Counted from the first letter of the stretch, positions 1 to 11,943 are shown. The stretch is DNA of 64,000 nt from Megaustenia siamemsis (GCA_032433765.1 JAVIAB010000051.1:75881212-75945211), one strand, 5' to 3'. Numbers and translations: made by a program. The notes: generated by a model from the sequence alone, not told the origin.

Positions 1-245
1 CAAATGAACTATATTTTGTTATAAAATGTAGAATGTACATTCTATATCTAGTTTATTATGAACATTCTCATATTGTCACTAGGGACAAAATATACATTGA
101 TATGCACTTGACTAAACACTTGATATTGGAGTTAGTTTATCCTGGCACATTAATTAGAACGATAGCTATTTAGTTTGCCAATTTAAACTATAATGTTTTG
201 AAAACTGACAAAAAAGTACTGAATTTATTCATATTCTATCCACAG

Positions 246-390
246 AGAGGCAGCTAGAGAATGTAGACGAAAAAAGAAAGAGTACGTTAAATGTTTGGAA
301 AACAGAGTAGCAGTTTTGGAGAACCAGAATAAGACATTGATTGAGGAGTTGAAAGCCTTAAAAGAGTTATATTGCCAGAAAGATGCATGA
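246..390 (+). CDS. CREB1: Terminal coding exon of a CREB/ATF1-family bZIP transcription factor (partial gene)
   Basis: CREB proteins are nuclear activators that dimerise through a leucine zipper and bind cAMP response elements. A pyrimidine-containing stretch ending in CAG at 243-245 is a plausible splice acceptor. From 247 the frame reads 47 residues to a TGA at 388-390, beginning EAARECRRKKKEYVKCLENR and ending LYCQKDA. The basic region (RECRRKKKEYVKC) and the zipper leucines (LENRVAVLENQNKTLIEEL) are nearly those of vertebrate CREB1, CREM and ATF1. The exon begins at the site known in vertebrate CREB, just before EAARECRR; base 246 completes the split arginine codon. Upstream exons (activation domain, kinase-inducible domain) lie outside the window. 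CREB1 versus CREM/ATF1 cannot be settled from this exon, but invertebrates usually have one such gene. Family confidence is very high, the symbol moderate. Confidence 0.95.
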
Positions 391-2020
391 CTGTAGACAT
401 CACATTTATACTCCTCAAATCCAGAAATTAATATATTTCTTATGGCAGACTCCTGTTTTGTCATGCTTTGGCCCAGAGCACAGTTAAGCCACAGCTAAGT
501 CCAGCTGGGAAGTAATGGACCATGGCAAATGCTGTTTCTCACAGGGGGTCCATTCTTGCATGGACAAGCCCCACGAAATGTTAAATGTCTGCGGTGCATT
601 TACAGACAAAGTGGGCTGTTTTGAGACTTTGTAAAGTCATCCCTTTTTTTCCTTTATTTTGTTTCTTTATTGTGTGTTATATGTGATTGTTGTAGTTTAC
701 TGTTTTGTTTCAGCGACTTTAACATTAAACTGATTGTATGATAATTTTGCATTGGCTGTGATGAAGTTTTGTCTTTTGTAAGATTTTTTTTAAAAAAAAG
801 TTTTTGCACTTCTTTTGTCAAGTTTGTGTGTATTTTAAAATATATTTTATGTGTTTGTATTGTGTGTATGAAACTTTGCTTTACTTTGCTCTGGTAGACC
901 CGAATCAGGGGAAGTGTTCAAATATCTATTTGTTTTTTTTTTTAAACATACTCTGTAAAACTATAAATGAATATCTTAGAATCAAATTTGAATGCATGTT
1001 GTTCTGTTATAAATGTGAAATATTCAAACTTATATCCACAAGCAAGATGCCTTACATGATAAAATTAGTCTTTAAATATGTCAATGTTATCACTTGTAGT
1101 TCTAGCTTTGATTTATTTAAACACAGCATTTGACCAGCATTTAAAAAAGAAAAAACTATTCACTGCTTGAATTTTACAAATTAAAATGTAAGTGCGTATC
1201 TCATTTGAAATCCTTGCCAATGTAAATTTCTCCATAGTGGTTTGCTTATTGAAAGTTTGAGTGTATTAAGTTTCTCATTTTTCAAGCATCAGTTTTGTCG
1301 AACATTGTAATGTCTTTATTTGTCTTGTAAAAATTTGTTGACAGTATACTCCTATCCATGGTGTGGGTTAAGTGAGTGCGTTGACTGCAGAAAAGGGTGT
1401 CTCACTAATGTTAATTATTTCTTAGAGCAGTTTAGAATTAATTTGTATTGTGTGCCTTGTTTTTGGACATTGCATGTATATTTAAGTGATGTTTCCTAAT
1501 CATGAATTTGATTTGAATGCCATATTGGCTGGCTTGAGTTTGACATCTCTGAAAGAAATATTTTTAATTGAAAAGAAATGTTTTATTTTAAACTAATAGC
1601 ACAACAGCATTTTTCATACAAATGATAGCTTGCATATGCTGACGTTTTTCACAAGATTGATTCTCTGTACATTTGACATATCATTTTGTAATAATAATTG
1701 TGTGAATGTTTTCCAGCCAAAAGTATTGATTATTTGTTATTCAGCTGAATAAGAGTCAGGTGCATAATCATATTTAAATTGTCAGCTTTAACTCATTAGA
1801 GGTATTTCAGAAGAAAGAAAGAAAATATTAAATCCTTTCATGTTGTTGTAATAGGGGGATATTCACTTTTTTAAGCTCCAAAATGATATATATTTTGTCA
1901 TATTAACCTAGCTACAATTTATTTTGTACATAAACCTTCTGGAAGAAAAAAAAAGTTTTACAAATATAGAAAATGTGGAGTATAGGCAAACAATTGAGAA
2001 TAAAGATTGCTGTTATCAAG
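391..2020 (+). other. Probable 3' UTR of the CREB-type gene
   Basis: AT-rich DNA follows the stop codon with no convincing ORF. Candidate polyadenylation signals on the gene strand are ATTAAA at 724-729 and 1180-1185 and AATAAA at 1999-2004. Several T-rich and AT-rich stretches resemble AU-rich elements. The true 3' end cannot be chosen without transcript data; the 2020 limit is the last strong signal before the LINE. Bases 2020-2630 show nothing assignable. Confidence 0.5.
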
Positions 2021-2629
2021 TAGCAATGATTGTGTTTAGCATGTATGACAGCAGTGAAGTAGAGTAATAGGTCTTATAGAACATTAAACCATACCTGTTT
2101 TTGTGATAATACTATCTGCAAGAAGGGTCTTCTCTCTGATACTTAAAAACTCTTTCTTTTGCACCAAGCTGTTTTTTTTTGTAAACTTGTGCTGTTTATG
2201 GCTTTTTTTTCTGTCAGATTATTTGGAGAAACCTTAAACTAAAAACTCGGTAGTTTATCTTAATTTAACTGTCATAAAGAACATATGATCTGTAAAGTCG
2301 TATTACATCAACAAAATTGTCAGTATGGTTTGTCAATACTTGTCTGTGGTCCATTCTTATAACCCCTTTATCCATGGAGGTTAATTGTCTAGAGAAACAA
2401 TTCTGGGTAAGAAAAAATTACAGATTTTCACAATTCAAGTGCAGCATTGAAAATAGCGTAAATAAGATTGCTAAAATTAACAATGCCATGTTGAAAAATT
2501 TGTCACAATCTGCAGTCATGATTTTAAAAATACTTCTCAACATTTTTGAAAAACACGATTTAAAACTGATATTAAAGTAATTGTTTTGAAGCATTCCCCA
2601 TAAACTAAATTCATACATCTCCTTAAGAT

Positions 2630-4738
2630 ATATCATTTTGTCATTCTTAGTTTTAGCCCTAGTGTTATTTGTTTTGATGTTAGTATATTTTTCATTGCAT
2701 TAAAATAACTTTTTGTCATTCCTATTCTTTTATTTATTTCAGTTGTACGTTTTCCATCACTGGTTATAGTATGTTCAAGGTAGAACTGTCTGCAGGTCTA
2801 TTCCTTCGTCTTTGAAATCCACTTTTGATCATAGTTTTAGTCTTTTTTATATTCATATCTAATCCATATTTTTTGCTTATCATGTTTATTTCATTAAGTA
2901 ATTGTTGTAGATCTTTAGGATTTTATGCTAGTAATACAGTATCATCAGCATATCTTAGGTTATTGATTATCTTTCCATTAATGTTTAGGCCTGGCTTCTC
3001 TATGATGTATTTAAAGATTTCCTCAGTGTGTAGATTGAACAAACTTGGTGATAGGATGCATCCCCATTTTACTCCTCTTTTTTTATATCAATGGGTGTAG
3101 TTCTCTTTGTTATATTTGATTATTGCTGTTTGCTCCCAGTATAAATTGCATATTAGTCGTATGTCTGTTACATCTAGATGTATATATTTTTAGGCATTCT
3201 ATAAGTTGTTTAAAATGTATTCTATCAAAAGCTGGTGTAGTCTGTGAAGCAGGCATATATTGGTTTATTTACTTCTGTGTACTTTTCGATTAATGTCCTC
3301 ATGCAGAATATAGCTTCTTTTGTCCCACTGTTTTTCCTAAATCCAAATTGTTCTAATTCAATGTTGATTTTATTCTGAATCCTTCCTTGTATAACATTAA
3401 ACAATATTTTTGTTACGTGGCCAATCAGGCTTTATTATTCTAAAAACACTGCATTCAACTGCACCGTTCTTTTTAGTCAATGCAATGAAAGTTGTTTTTA
3501 GTTCTTTTGGTATGTATGCTGTATGATATATGTCATTGCATATGTCTGTGATCATTTATGCCAAAATCTTCTAATGCCCATATCATCTCTATCTGTATGT
3601 TGTCAGGTCTTGCTGCTTTTCCCTTTTTCATTGTTTGTATAGCTTTTTCCACTTCTGATTATATAGCTTGATGTACCTTTTAATAATTTTGTCATAAAAT
3701 AATTCTACTATATACTCCTGCCATCTATTAATTATATCTTTGTCTGTTAGCATTTTTCCTTTTTTGTTTGCAATACATCCACTTTCCGTAGCTTTCTTAT
3801 TTTTACTAGACATTCATTTTTTTCTGTCTTCATCCCTCTTAAATCGTGTTTATTTTTCATAGTTTCAATTCCTAGACATATTTGGCTGAGCCAGCCTTCT
3901 TTTCTTTTGCTTTTTTGCACATTTTGCGATTTCATTATCTATTTTTTTTTGGAGCAGTGGTGTTCTTTGCTTGTCTTCTTTCTTCCATTTTTTCTAAGAT
4001 GGTGTCAGTTAACTATTTTGATTTTTGTTCCTTTCCTTTTTATGTAAGATGACACAAGTTTCTTGTATGCTTTTCTTTATGCGTTGCCATTTGGTTGTAA
4101 CTTTTTCATCAGGATTTTCTCCGCTAGTGTACTGCTCAGTCTCTTCTAGCAACTTCTGATATGTGTTCTATTGTATAAGTATCTTTAATGTATTTTTTAA
4201 AATTTAAAGCTTCAAGTGGTATTGTTGATGAATTAGTATCTTGTTTCTCTTTAGTCTAATTTTCATTTTAATCATTACAGGATTGTGATCTGAGTTAAAT
4301 GTCCGCTCTTGAATAGGTTTTGGCTTTCGTGACGCTATTACAGAACCTATTTTTTATCATTATGTGGTTTATTTGATTTCTCTTCTTATCTCCATGGATT
4401 TTTCCTTGTGCTTCCTTTTCTCTTGCTCAAAGAAGGTGTTACATATTATCAGCCTGTGTTTTTTTTTCCACAAAATTGTATTAATCTTTCTCCTCTTTCT
4501 TTTTCCTAAACCATGATTTCCTATAATGGTCTTATTAATAATCTTTTCCTACTTGAGCATTCATATCACCAATTATAATCAAGAAGTCCAAGGATTTCTC
4601 TTGCTTCATAACTTTTTTTTTCAGATCTTCATAGTATGCCTCTATTTGTTCATCTCTGTAGTCTTGATTAGATGTGGATGTCTATTATTGGTATGTTGAA
4701 TGGTTTTGCTTTCATTTTGAGTAGTATAATCCTATCAT
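2630..4738 (-). mobile_element. Decayed LINE (endonuclease + reverse transcriptase), 3' portion
   Basis: Read on the minus strand this is a non-LTR retrotransposon broken by many stops and frameshifts. Visible landmarks from the 5' side are the AP-type endonuclease motifs IIIGDMNAQVGKD (about 4545-4585) and SDHNPVMIKMKI (about 4255-4300), the RT motif-B region (KWGCILSP-like, about 3040-3075), the RT catalytic box LRYADDTVLLA (about 2930-2965), and thumb-like sequence near 2640-2760 (TSDGKRTTEINKRIG). The N-terminal endonuclease half lies at 6049-6330 on the far side of a younger insertion. A second copy of the same family covers 27880-28690. The element is clearly dead. Confidence 0.85.
4728..4738. 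repeat. Target-site duplication, left copy (AATCCTATCAT)
   Basis: The 11-bp word AATCCTATCAT occurs here and at 6049-6059, exactly flanking the plus-strand LINE. Removing the insert and one copy restores the endonuclease frame of the minus-strand host LINE (WTYNDRIILLKM). Confidence 0.85.
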
Positions 4739-6048
4739 AACAGGCAATCATCATACCAATATGGAAAAGAAAGGTAGCAAAGAGACTGCAATCAATATAG
4801 ATGTATATCTCTTCTCAGCCATGTAGGAAAGCTATACGCAAAATCTTGGGAAAAAGGCTGAGATCAATAATAGAACTACAGTTAAGCGATTCTCAAATGG
4901 GGTTCCGAAAAAAACAGAGGATGTACTGAGGCACTATTCACATTAAAACAGCTTGCAGAAAAAACGACAGAACACAATCAAAACTTATACGTGGCCTTCA
5001 TTGACAAGGAAAAGCATTCAACAGATTAAACAGAGAACAACTGTGGGAGATACTAACAACATACAGAGTAAGCCAACATCTAACCAACCTTATTAAAAGT
5101 CTCTACGTCAACAGCAGCTGCAGGGTCAGAACAGCAGCAGGCTATACAGACCACTTCGAAGTTAGATCAGGTGTAATACAGGGGTGCGTACTATCCCCTC
5201 TACTGTTTATTACATACATGGACCATATATACAAGCTAGCCAACCTATGAGAGACAGGAGATCAACGAGCTTTTATTTGTAGACAACCAGGCACTAATAC
5301 ATGAAACAATAGAAGACCTACAAGAACACTTAAACAAACTCAACATCTCAGGCACAAAATACACGAAAATCAACATCAACAAAACGAAAGTCATGAAAGT
5401 CGCCTAAAATAAACAGAATATTAACATAACTACAGAAGGCAGACAACTAAAATAAGTAGAGGAATTCAAATACCTAGGAAGCCTAATGACAAACGATAAT
5501 TCTCAAACAGCAGAGATAGAATCAAGATGCAACAAAGCTTGTCAAATCATTGGACAGTTATCACCACTATTGTCCAACAAGGAAATAACTCTGGAGGCAA
5601 AACGAGCACTATACAATACAATCTTCATCCCAACGTTGTGCTACCAATGCCAGACCTGGACCCTAGATGCAAGAACAATCAGAAAAATAACCTATACAGA
5701 GATGAAATGTGTTAGATGAATGACAGGAAACAGTCTTGAGAGATAAGATCAGAAATGAAGAACTGAGAAAAAAGCTAGGAATAGCTCTCGCCACAGAATA
5801 TAAAAGGAAACAACAGATAAAATGGTTTGGCCACATGACAAGGCAGAAAGAACAAAACACAACACAACGAGCCTTCAACAAACGTGAGAACACCAGACCC
5901 AAGGGTCGACCACGAAAAAGATGGATCGATGAAATATTAGAAGCACTAGGAAACATAACAGCAGCAGAGGCAAACAGAAGAGCAAAAGACCGCAAATTAT
6001 ATCTCCCCTCAACGCTGAAAGGCAGATGAGGAAGGAAAGAAGAAGAAG
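4739..6048 (+). mobile_element. 5'-truncated LINE inserted in the older minus-strand LINE
   Basis: This 1.31-kb plus-strand insert starts inside the reverse transcriptase and runs to the 3' end. Readable pieces in order are LYVAFIDKE (motif A region), HLTNLIKSLYVNSSCRVRTA, GVIQGCVLSPLLF (motif B), LLFVDNQAL (motif C position, second catalytic Asp replaced by Asn), EEFKYLGSLMTND, then the C-terminal KWFGHMTRQKEQ and RPRKRWIDEILEALG, and a short (GAA)n tail. Several frameshifts and stops show it is inactive. Flanking 11-bp duplications demonstrate target-primed insertion. Relatives lie at 49735-51035 (minus) and 54340-54575 (plus). Confidence 0.9.
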
Positions 6049-6330
6049 AATCCTATCATTGTATGTCCAGTAGTTATTTACATATTTTTGTAGCTCTCTT
6101 TTTATTAATACTCCTACACATCTTTCATGTTCTGTTGTGTTGCCTAAGCATATAAATGTGTATTTTTCATCCTGTATGTATCCACATTCTTTCCATCTTG
6201 TCTCTGATATGCCTAAAATGTCTATGTTTAATCATTCTACTTCTAAAATAAGATTTTCCTTCTCGATAAAGATAACATTCCATAAACATATTTGTAGATT
6301 TCTCTTCTGACTTAAGTTAAATTTTCTCTC
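6049..6330 (-). mobile_element. Decayed LINE, N-terminal endonuclease portion
   Basis: This continues the minus-strand LINE of 2630-4738 beyond the nested insertion. On the minus strand it reads LGISETRWKECGY (the endonuclease Glu motif, about 6190-6230), YIQDEKYTFICLGNTTEHER and KRELQKYVNNYWTYNDRI, running directly into the 4738 side. Near 6280-6310 a WNV motif marks the endonuclease start. Sequence to about 6480 may be the 5' UTR of the same element. Confidence 0.8.
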
Positions 6331-6479
6331 CGTGGCTATTCTTTGGAATAGTACATGTTGAGGCTCCAATCACTCTCATGGTGGTCAGCCATATTCATCT
6401 TTCATGCCCTGAATATGCTTCTTGTGTACCTCAAACTTTATTGTTTTTGCTTTCTGGGCCATTTATCATTTCCATTTCT

Positions 6480-6957
6480 TCTGCCCCATCTACAGTCACA
6501 GATTTTGTTCATTTGTGATGGACATTCCCGCTAGGTGCTATTGTTGTCAAAATAGATGTTTGCCTGTCGAACTGTGAACACACATAGTATCATGGAGATG
6601 AGAAGTGTAAACTCATCTTTATTAAGCTGCATAATCTGGACATGAGAGAACCAGAACTCTTCCTCACTGTTTTTACCTTTCCAATCAAGAGTATACTGAA
6701 GTCTAAGCCATCGGAGATTGTACCAACATTCACTTTATCACCAGTTTAGTGCACCATGCCACTATTATACTGTTGCAGTCACCAACTTAGTATCCTGACA
6801 TTTTGGTACCAATTTTATTTTATAAAGACTGGTCACTAGGTGCTACTTTCAAGTTTTTTTTATAAAGAGCTTGATGGTTTTAAATCTGCATGCAACTAGT
6901 GTTTGAAGTAAAGGCTTCTCTCAACTCCTTAAGGTCATATAAGGAATATGGTGTCTT
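6480..6957. other. Unassigned AT-rich sequence
   Basis: No ORF, RNA gene or recognisable repeat was found; part of it may be the 5' region of the adjacent minus-strand LINE. Confidence 0.4.
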
Positions 6958-7215
6958 AGAATGGGAAAAATTGGATGGAAAGAAAAGACAACAAATAATG
7001 AAGTTTTAAAACAACTAAAAATGAAAAAATAACTGCTAAACACAATTCAAACAAAACAAATGAGATTCTTGAGACACGTTAAAAGATACAGCAGCCTACT
7101 AAAGTAATCTTGGAAGGGAAAATATAAAGCAAAACTAACATCAAAATTACAAGTAACAATCAAAAGATGGAAAAGTCAGCCTATGACAACCCTCACTCAA
7201 TGATGTTGATGGTGT
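6958..7215 (+). mobile_element. LINE 3'-end fragment
   Basis: The plus strand reads, with interruptions, IGWKEKTTNNEVLKQLKMKK and TKQMRFLRHVKRYSSLLK, which matches the conserved C-terminal segment of LINE reverse transcriptases (the FLGHVMR-type box). It ends at a short GAT-rich tail near 7200. Stops interrupt it. Confidence 0.7.
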
Positions 7216-7259
7216 CAGTGCTCATATTGTATCATTGACCTGCAGCTCATTTTTTAAAA

Positions 7260-7350
7260 TGGATGATGTCAGTACTTTTCCAGTATAACGCTGGTACCCA
7301 TTTTACGGCTGGGTGAACCCGGCCTTTTGACTGCAGTAGTCCGTCCGTTG
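7260..7350 (-). repeat. Partial SINE (family 1 body)
   Basis: The segment around GGTACCCATTTTACGGCTGG followed by GTGAACCCGG matches the internal body of the tRNA-derived SINEs at 23463-23715, 53700-53974 and 54802-55164, in the same minus orientation. Head and tail are degraded. Confidence 0.55.
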
Positions 7351-7594
7351 TGATGTGGTAAATATTAAAAAAACAATCCCCTATCATACTTGGAATTAAT
7401 GGCCAGTGCCGGAAGTAGAGATTTCGACAAAATTACATATATTGGGGATGAATATACTACCAACATATACCCCAGTGGACATTTTTGGGGCACACTAAAA
7501 AATATTACCTGGATCATTACCAGTCCTGGACAAGCTGTATAAAATATACTACCGACACGCAGCTGACCAATGATTGCTTGAGTAATTTGTAAGA

Positions 7595-7757
7595 TGAATA
7601 GATTTTTTTTTTGCGTGGAAAAATACCAAGAGGAAGACCCAGAAGAAGATGAATAGATGTAGTGACAGAGGCACGTAACAGACAGTTCGAGCAGCGCAAG
7701 AAGGACAAATGATATAGTCACGACACCTTTTCTGTACCAGTGAGAAAGAGAAAAGAA
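7595..7757 (+). mobile_element. LINE 3'-end fragment
   Basis: The sequence from the IPRGRPRRR-like codons to the AAAGAGAAAAGAAG tail is nearly the same as the 3' end of the copy at 32565-33040. Both share the line of codons for TVRAAQERQMI followed by a CACGACACCTTTT non-coding end. It is a short 5'-truncated relic. Confidence 0.75.
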
Positions 7758-7759
7758 GA

Positions 7760-9515
7760 TAGATATTTTGATCATAAGAAGAAAAATACTTATTAGTGTA
7801 TCTTCTTTATCTATTAAAGAATATATCAAACTGTAATTGAATACATTTATGTTTTTTGATTCCTGTAGTATTTCATTCATTTTTCCCTTAAGATGGCACA
7901 TAGGGCAGAAGTCATAGTTCTCTCCATGATTGACAATTTGCTGTGAGTTCTTGGTTATTTCTTAATCCCACGATTGAACTTTCCACAGTAATTGTTCTGC
8001 ACAGTGATTCTCTTATTCTGCCTTCTTTTCTTTTACCAGATGGTTTCTTTCCAAACAGTGGGGAAGTATTTCTTCTTTCATTTTCAGCACATGACTTTTG
8101 TTTCTCCAACACCTCCTTATAAAGCTTGACACATATTCCTTGTAGTGTTTGATTATGTTAAATCACTTTTTCTTCAATGAAAATTGTAGGAAGTAGAAAT
8201 TAAGTTTGTAATTTTATCTTTGCTGGTTAACCAATCAATCTGCAGTCACACCAATTCATCATGATGTCATTATTTTAACTTATGAATGACAGAGTTATCA
8301 ATAACTATGACCTATGATGGTGCCATTTAGGGAAAATTAGCCAAGCACTTTAAACATGTGGTAAAAGTTTACTCTGAAACCAAAAACAGTATTGGGCAAA
8401 GTCAACACATTTAAAAAGGACATATTTAAAAAAAAATAATAATAATAATAAATAAGATACTAATGTGTAACTTGGTGCAACTATTTATTGTATGGCTACA
8501 CAACATAACAATTTTATAATTTTTTGATTTGAAAACTTTTCTTAAGAGAAAAATATTTTTCCATGGTGTAATTTGAAAAGAAAATGCGATGAAAATATTT
8601 CACGATAGTGTTACAACATGAACAATAAAATTACATAATTTTTCTTTTATGCTTCTGCAGCCTGAAAATGATAGTGCTTTTATAAGATGAAGAAACCAAA
8701 CATATTGTAACTATGAGTAAAGGTATATGATAATGTTGAATTGTAGACAAAGAAAGCTGATTTTTTTTTTTACCATAAATTTGAGTGATTACATTTTAGG
8801 GAGAATTTTTTGTGTGTAAAATACTAAAGGAAGTTGCAAGTATGACAGGAGAGTGGAACAAGCCAGATGTGAAAATTCTGTAGACTTTTGTGAAGATGGC
8901 AGCACTAGTGTGACAAGTCAAGTTAAAAAACTATTGTAATATAGAATGTATTAATTTGTAGTTCCTAAAACAATGTTTTTTTAACCTTTGCTTTAATGTT
9001 ATTTATGGGCAAAATCACTGATTGTCACCACAATTCTTCTATTGCTTGCTTTTTTTAAATATATATATATCTCAATTTGACAGTTATAATATAAACATTA
9101 TAATATAATGTAACTATTTGACAAATGTAAGCACATTAGAGGCTTGGTATATTGCAACTTTTTGTTTTGTTTTATGGGATAACTGGATCCCCAGTGAAAT
9201 ACAAACAAATCTCAGTCAGTGTCTTAATTTTTTTTGGTCTCACAGCATAAGGGTTAATTGAGTGTTGTTGACAGAGCTTTACAGCATACAGTTATTTGTG
9301 TCACACTTTTGTTGCTATATCTGATTGTTGGTTATCATGTGCTATTTATTTTATTGTTTCTGGACTTTTTTTTAGGTTTTGTGTTACTGATTTAGTCTCC
9401 GCCTGATATATTGGTTATGACTTCATTGAAGGAAATTGAATAATTTTTAGTGTCACAGATAGTCAATCCATGTATTTAAAAATATCAGCATTTGATCTTT
9501 TAATAGAAATTAATT
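7760..9515. other. Unassigned AT-rich intergenic or intronic sequence
   Basis: No credible ORF was found. A 21-bp word at 7890-7910 (reverse strand begins TTCTGCCCTATGTGCC) recurs at 12576-12596 and may be the end of an unidentified short repeat. A small (AAT)n run lies near 8430-8450. Confidence 0.4.
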
Positions 9516-9516
9516 T

Positions 9517-9518
<2 letters not shown>

Positions 9519-9568
<50 letters not shown>
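9519..9568. repeat. (TA)n microsatellite
   Basis: An uninterrupted TA dinucleotide run of about 50 bp, directly upstream of a SINE-like sequence. Confidence 0.98.
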
Positions 9569-9572
<4 letters not shown>

Positions 9573-9579
9573 TCTGGTA

Positions 9580-9800
9580 GCAGTTGTGGTGGAGTGGTTA
9601 GTGAAGTGATTATTTTGACCACTTGGTGCTGGTTCATCTTTCAGCTGAGGGAAGCCTGTCTCCATTGAACTTCGATTTGTTGATATTCACTCAGCCTCTG
9701 AAAATAGGGGCCATTTTTTTTACCTCTGGGATGTTAAAGCAGTTTGAAAAAGTAAGTTTCCCTCACACTTGATGATGTATGTTGGTGCCCGTATGTTTCA
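9580..9800 (+). repeat. Diverged tRNA-derived SINE-like sequence
   Basis: The 5' part carries an A-box-like GTGGAGTGGTTAGTG, spaced to a weak B-box-like GCTGGTTCATC, then CACTCAGCCTCTGAAAAT as in the SINE at 13010. The copy is much diverged and lacks a clear tail or TSD. Confidence 0.55.
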
Positions 9801-11467
9801 ATGAACAACAAAGCATTCTATGAGTGATGTGGTTTTCCAGGAAAACAAAACCCTTGTATGCTCACTTTCAGAGGCTCACTGAATGTTGAAGCTCTGCCTG
9901 CTTGAGGACAATTTGCCATGTCTAGGGAATAAACCTGGAACTTTATGGTCAGTATCACGCACACTAACACTAAGGCTTCATAAGGCAGTCTTGCATGACA
10001 GTAAAACACACCATCAATAAATGTGCCTGTGATCATGGGCAGACCTTATGGCTGTTATATTTATCATTTCACAGATTACTCACATCGAGTTTTCTCTTGA
10101 AAATAGCATCAGAAGGAGATATTTATTATGGCGAGCATGTATGAACTTAAAATTCTTTGTTGAATGGATTGGCCTTCATTAGGTACCAAAAATGGTACTT
10201 TAAGGTGCAAATGATGTTGTTTTGTATATCATTTTTTGTAGGAGGCTGTGGCCCTAGATGCTGCCAATGTGTTTAAGTATAATTTGTATCTAATTTTACA
10301 GAGAAATAGTATGAAATGGTAACTAAAGTAAATGTTTATTGGCCAACAATAATTTCCTCAGGGCGAAAAAGACAAATGTGTTCTTGTGGTTCTTTGAAAA
10401 CTGACATTTTTGTGCATCTTTTTCTCTCTGTTACTGTTCTGCTGCATATACCATTTATTTTTACTGTTGTAATCTATAATTCTGTGAATTTGTCTTGCCA
10501 TCAGTGCATGAAGTCTACAAATCCTGACACTGCTGAATGGCTTTCTCATGTTTGCATGTAAGTTTTAGCTCCAGAGATTTCTGACTACGGAAAACACTGG
10601 TTTCATGTCTAGCTTTTGATATAAATCAAACTATTGACATAGAAATTAATTATATACTTTTATATTCCAAGAGGTAAAGGTGACCTTGAATTAGATGAAA
10701 AATGCCATTTTGAAAGATAATTCAGGATGTGCTTTATCAATTGATTAGTTTGACTATATTGTTCATGTTAACTTGGTAGAGATAGATCATGCTGGCTATC
10801 CCTGTCAGATTTTTTTGCTCACAACAAATTGTTACCTCGATGTTTTCTTAAATGACTTTAAGTGTCAGATTATGATATGCTTTAAGCACTTATTGCCTAC
10901 TTATTATCACTCATTTAGTTCAGATTAAATTAATCTTGTTTGCACATATTATGTTAAATAGCCACCATTTATTTTTATTTGTTTTGTTGTTTGTTTTATA
11001 TCAATTGAAAACACTGAATGTTATATTTAAGGCGTACAAAGCTATAAAGGTTCTATGAACAGGCGTAGTATCATTAACTGGGTAAGTGTTTGAGCATTTT
11101 CACTACAAAAATATAACTTGTCAGTGAAAGTAATCGAGGTAAAATAGATTTTGATAAATGCAGGCTACACACCAGATTTAGATAAGACAGATGATGATTG
11201 CTAGTCAAAAGAGATTTTGTACTTTGTTCAGATCCTCACATGTCATTAGGCAAGAGATCAGAATACTGCTGGAAATTGTCTGAACATATTAATGATGACC
11301 TAACACAAAGACTTTGCATTAACAGATACATTACCTTGGCATGAGTCCTTTATCATAATCTATCTACCAATTTTTTTCAATAGTGAAATTAACACAGGGG
11401 TTGAAGAGACAATATAGAAATCATGGAAATAACATAGCATTATCAGAAACAGCATTTCTACTGTATT
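9801..11467. other. Unassigned AT-rich sequence
   Basis: No ORF, RNA gene or repeat could be supported. A reading frame at 10316-10561 has no recognisable domain. Confidence 0.4.
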
Positions 11468-11478
11468 AAGTAACACCT

Positions 11479-11842
11479 CACTGGAGTCTGTATAAATGTG
11501 GTTTTACAGAAGAATGTTGAGAGTACCATGGACAGCTAAGAAGAGTAATGAAGATGTTCTGAGAGAGGTCAAAGCAAAAAGAGAGCTAATTTCCAATATT
11601 AGGAAGAAACAATCATCATTTTTTGGCCATGTAATGAGAAGAGAAGAACTGGAATATATTGTAACAACTGGAAAAATTGAGGGACGAAGAGATAGAGGGA
11701 AGCAAAGAGAAAAAATAACAGACAGCTTAAGAGAATGGCTTGGCAGAAGGTCAATAACAGAAATGATAAATAGCTGCAGAGATCGAAAGTTGTGGAGAGA
11801 TATGATCACCTACGCCAGTAGGCCCAGTCCTTGATGATGATG
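11479..11842 (+). mobile_element. Short 5'-truncated LINE copy with TSD
   Basis: A 364-bp copy of the C-terminal end of a LINE ORF, open over most of its length: RRMLRVPWTAKKSNEDVLRE, NIRKKQSSFFGHVMRREELE, TTGKIEGRRDRGKQREK and LWRDMITYASR, then a (GAT)n tail. The 11-bp word AAGTAACACCT lies on both sides (11468-11478 and 11843-11853). It is a dead-on-arrival copy. Same-type copies occur at 19045, 27435, 29195 and 30897. Confidence 0.9.
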
Positions 11843-11943
11843 AAGTAACACCTGGTTAAATTCATATAGATGTACACAAATAGTCTTGGGAAATATTTAC
11901 AGACAGCATAGAATGTGCTTTTACAACACACAACTGAGAAGCT

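Noticed and set aside
7365..7901. 178-codon minus ORF
   Set aside because: Low-complexity hydrophobic composition, overlaps a LINE fragment on the opposite strand, and shows no domain.
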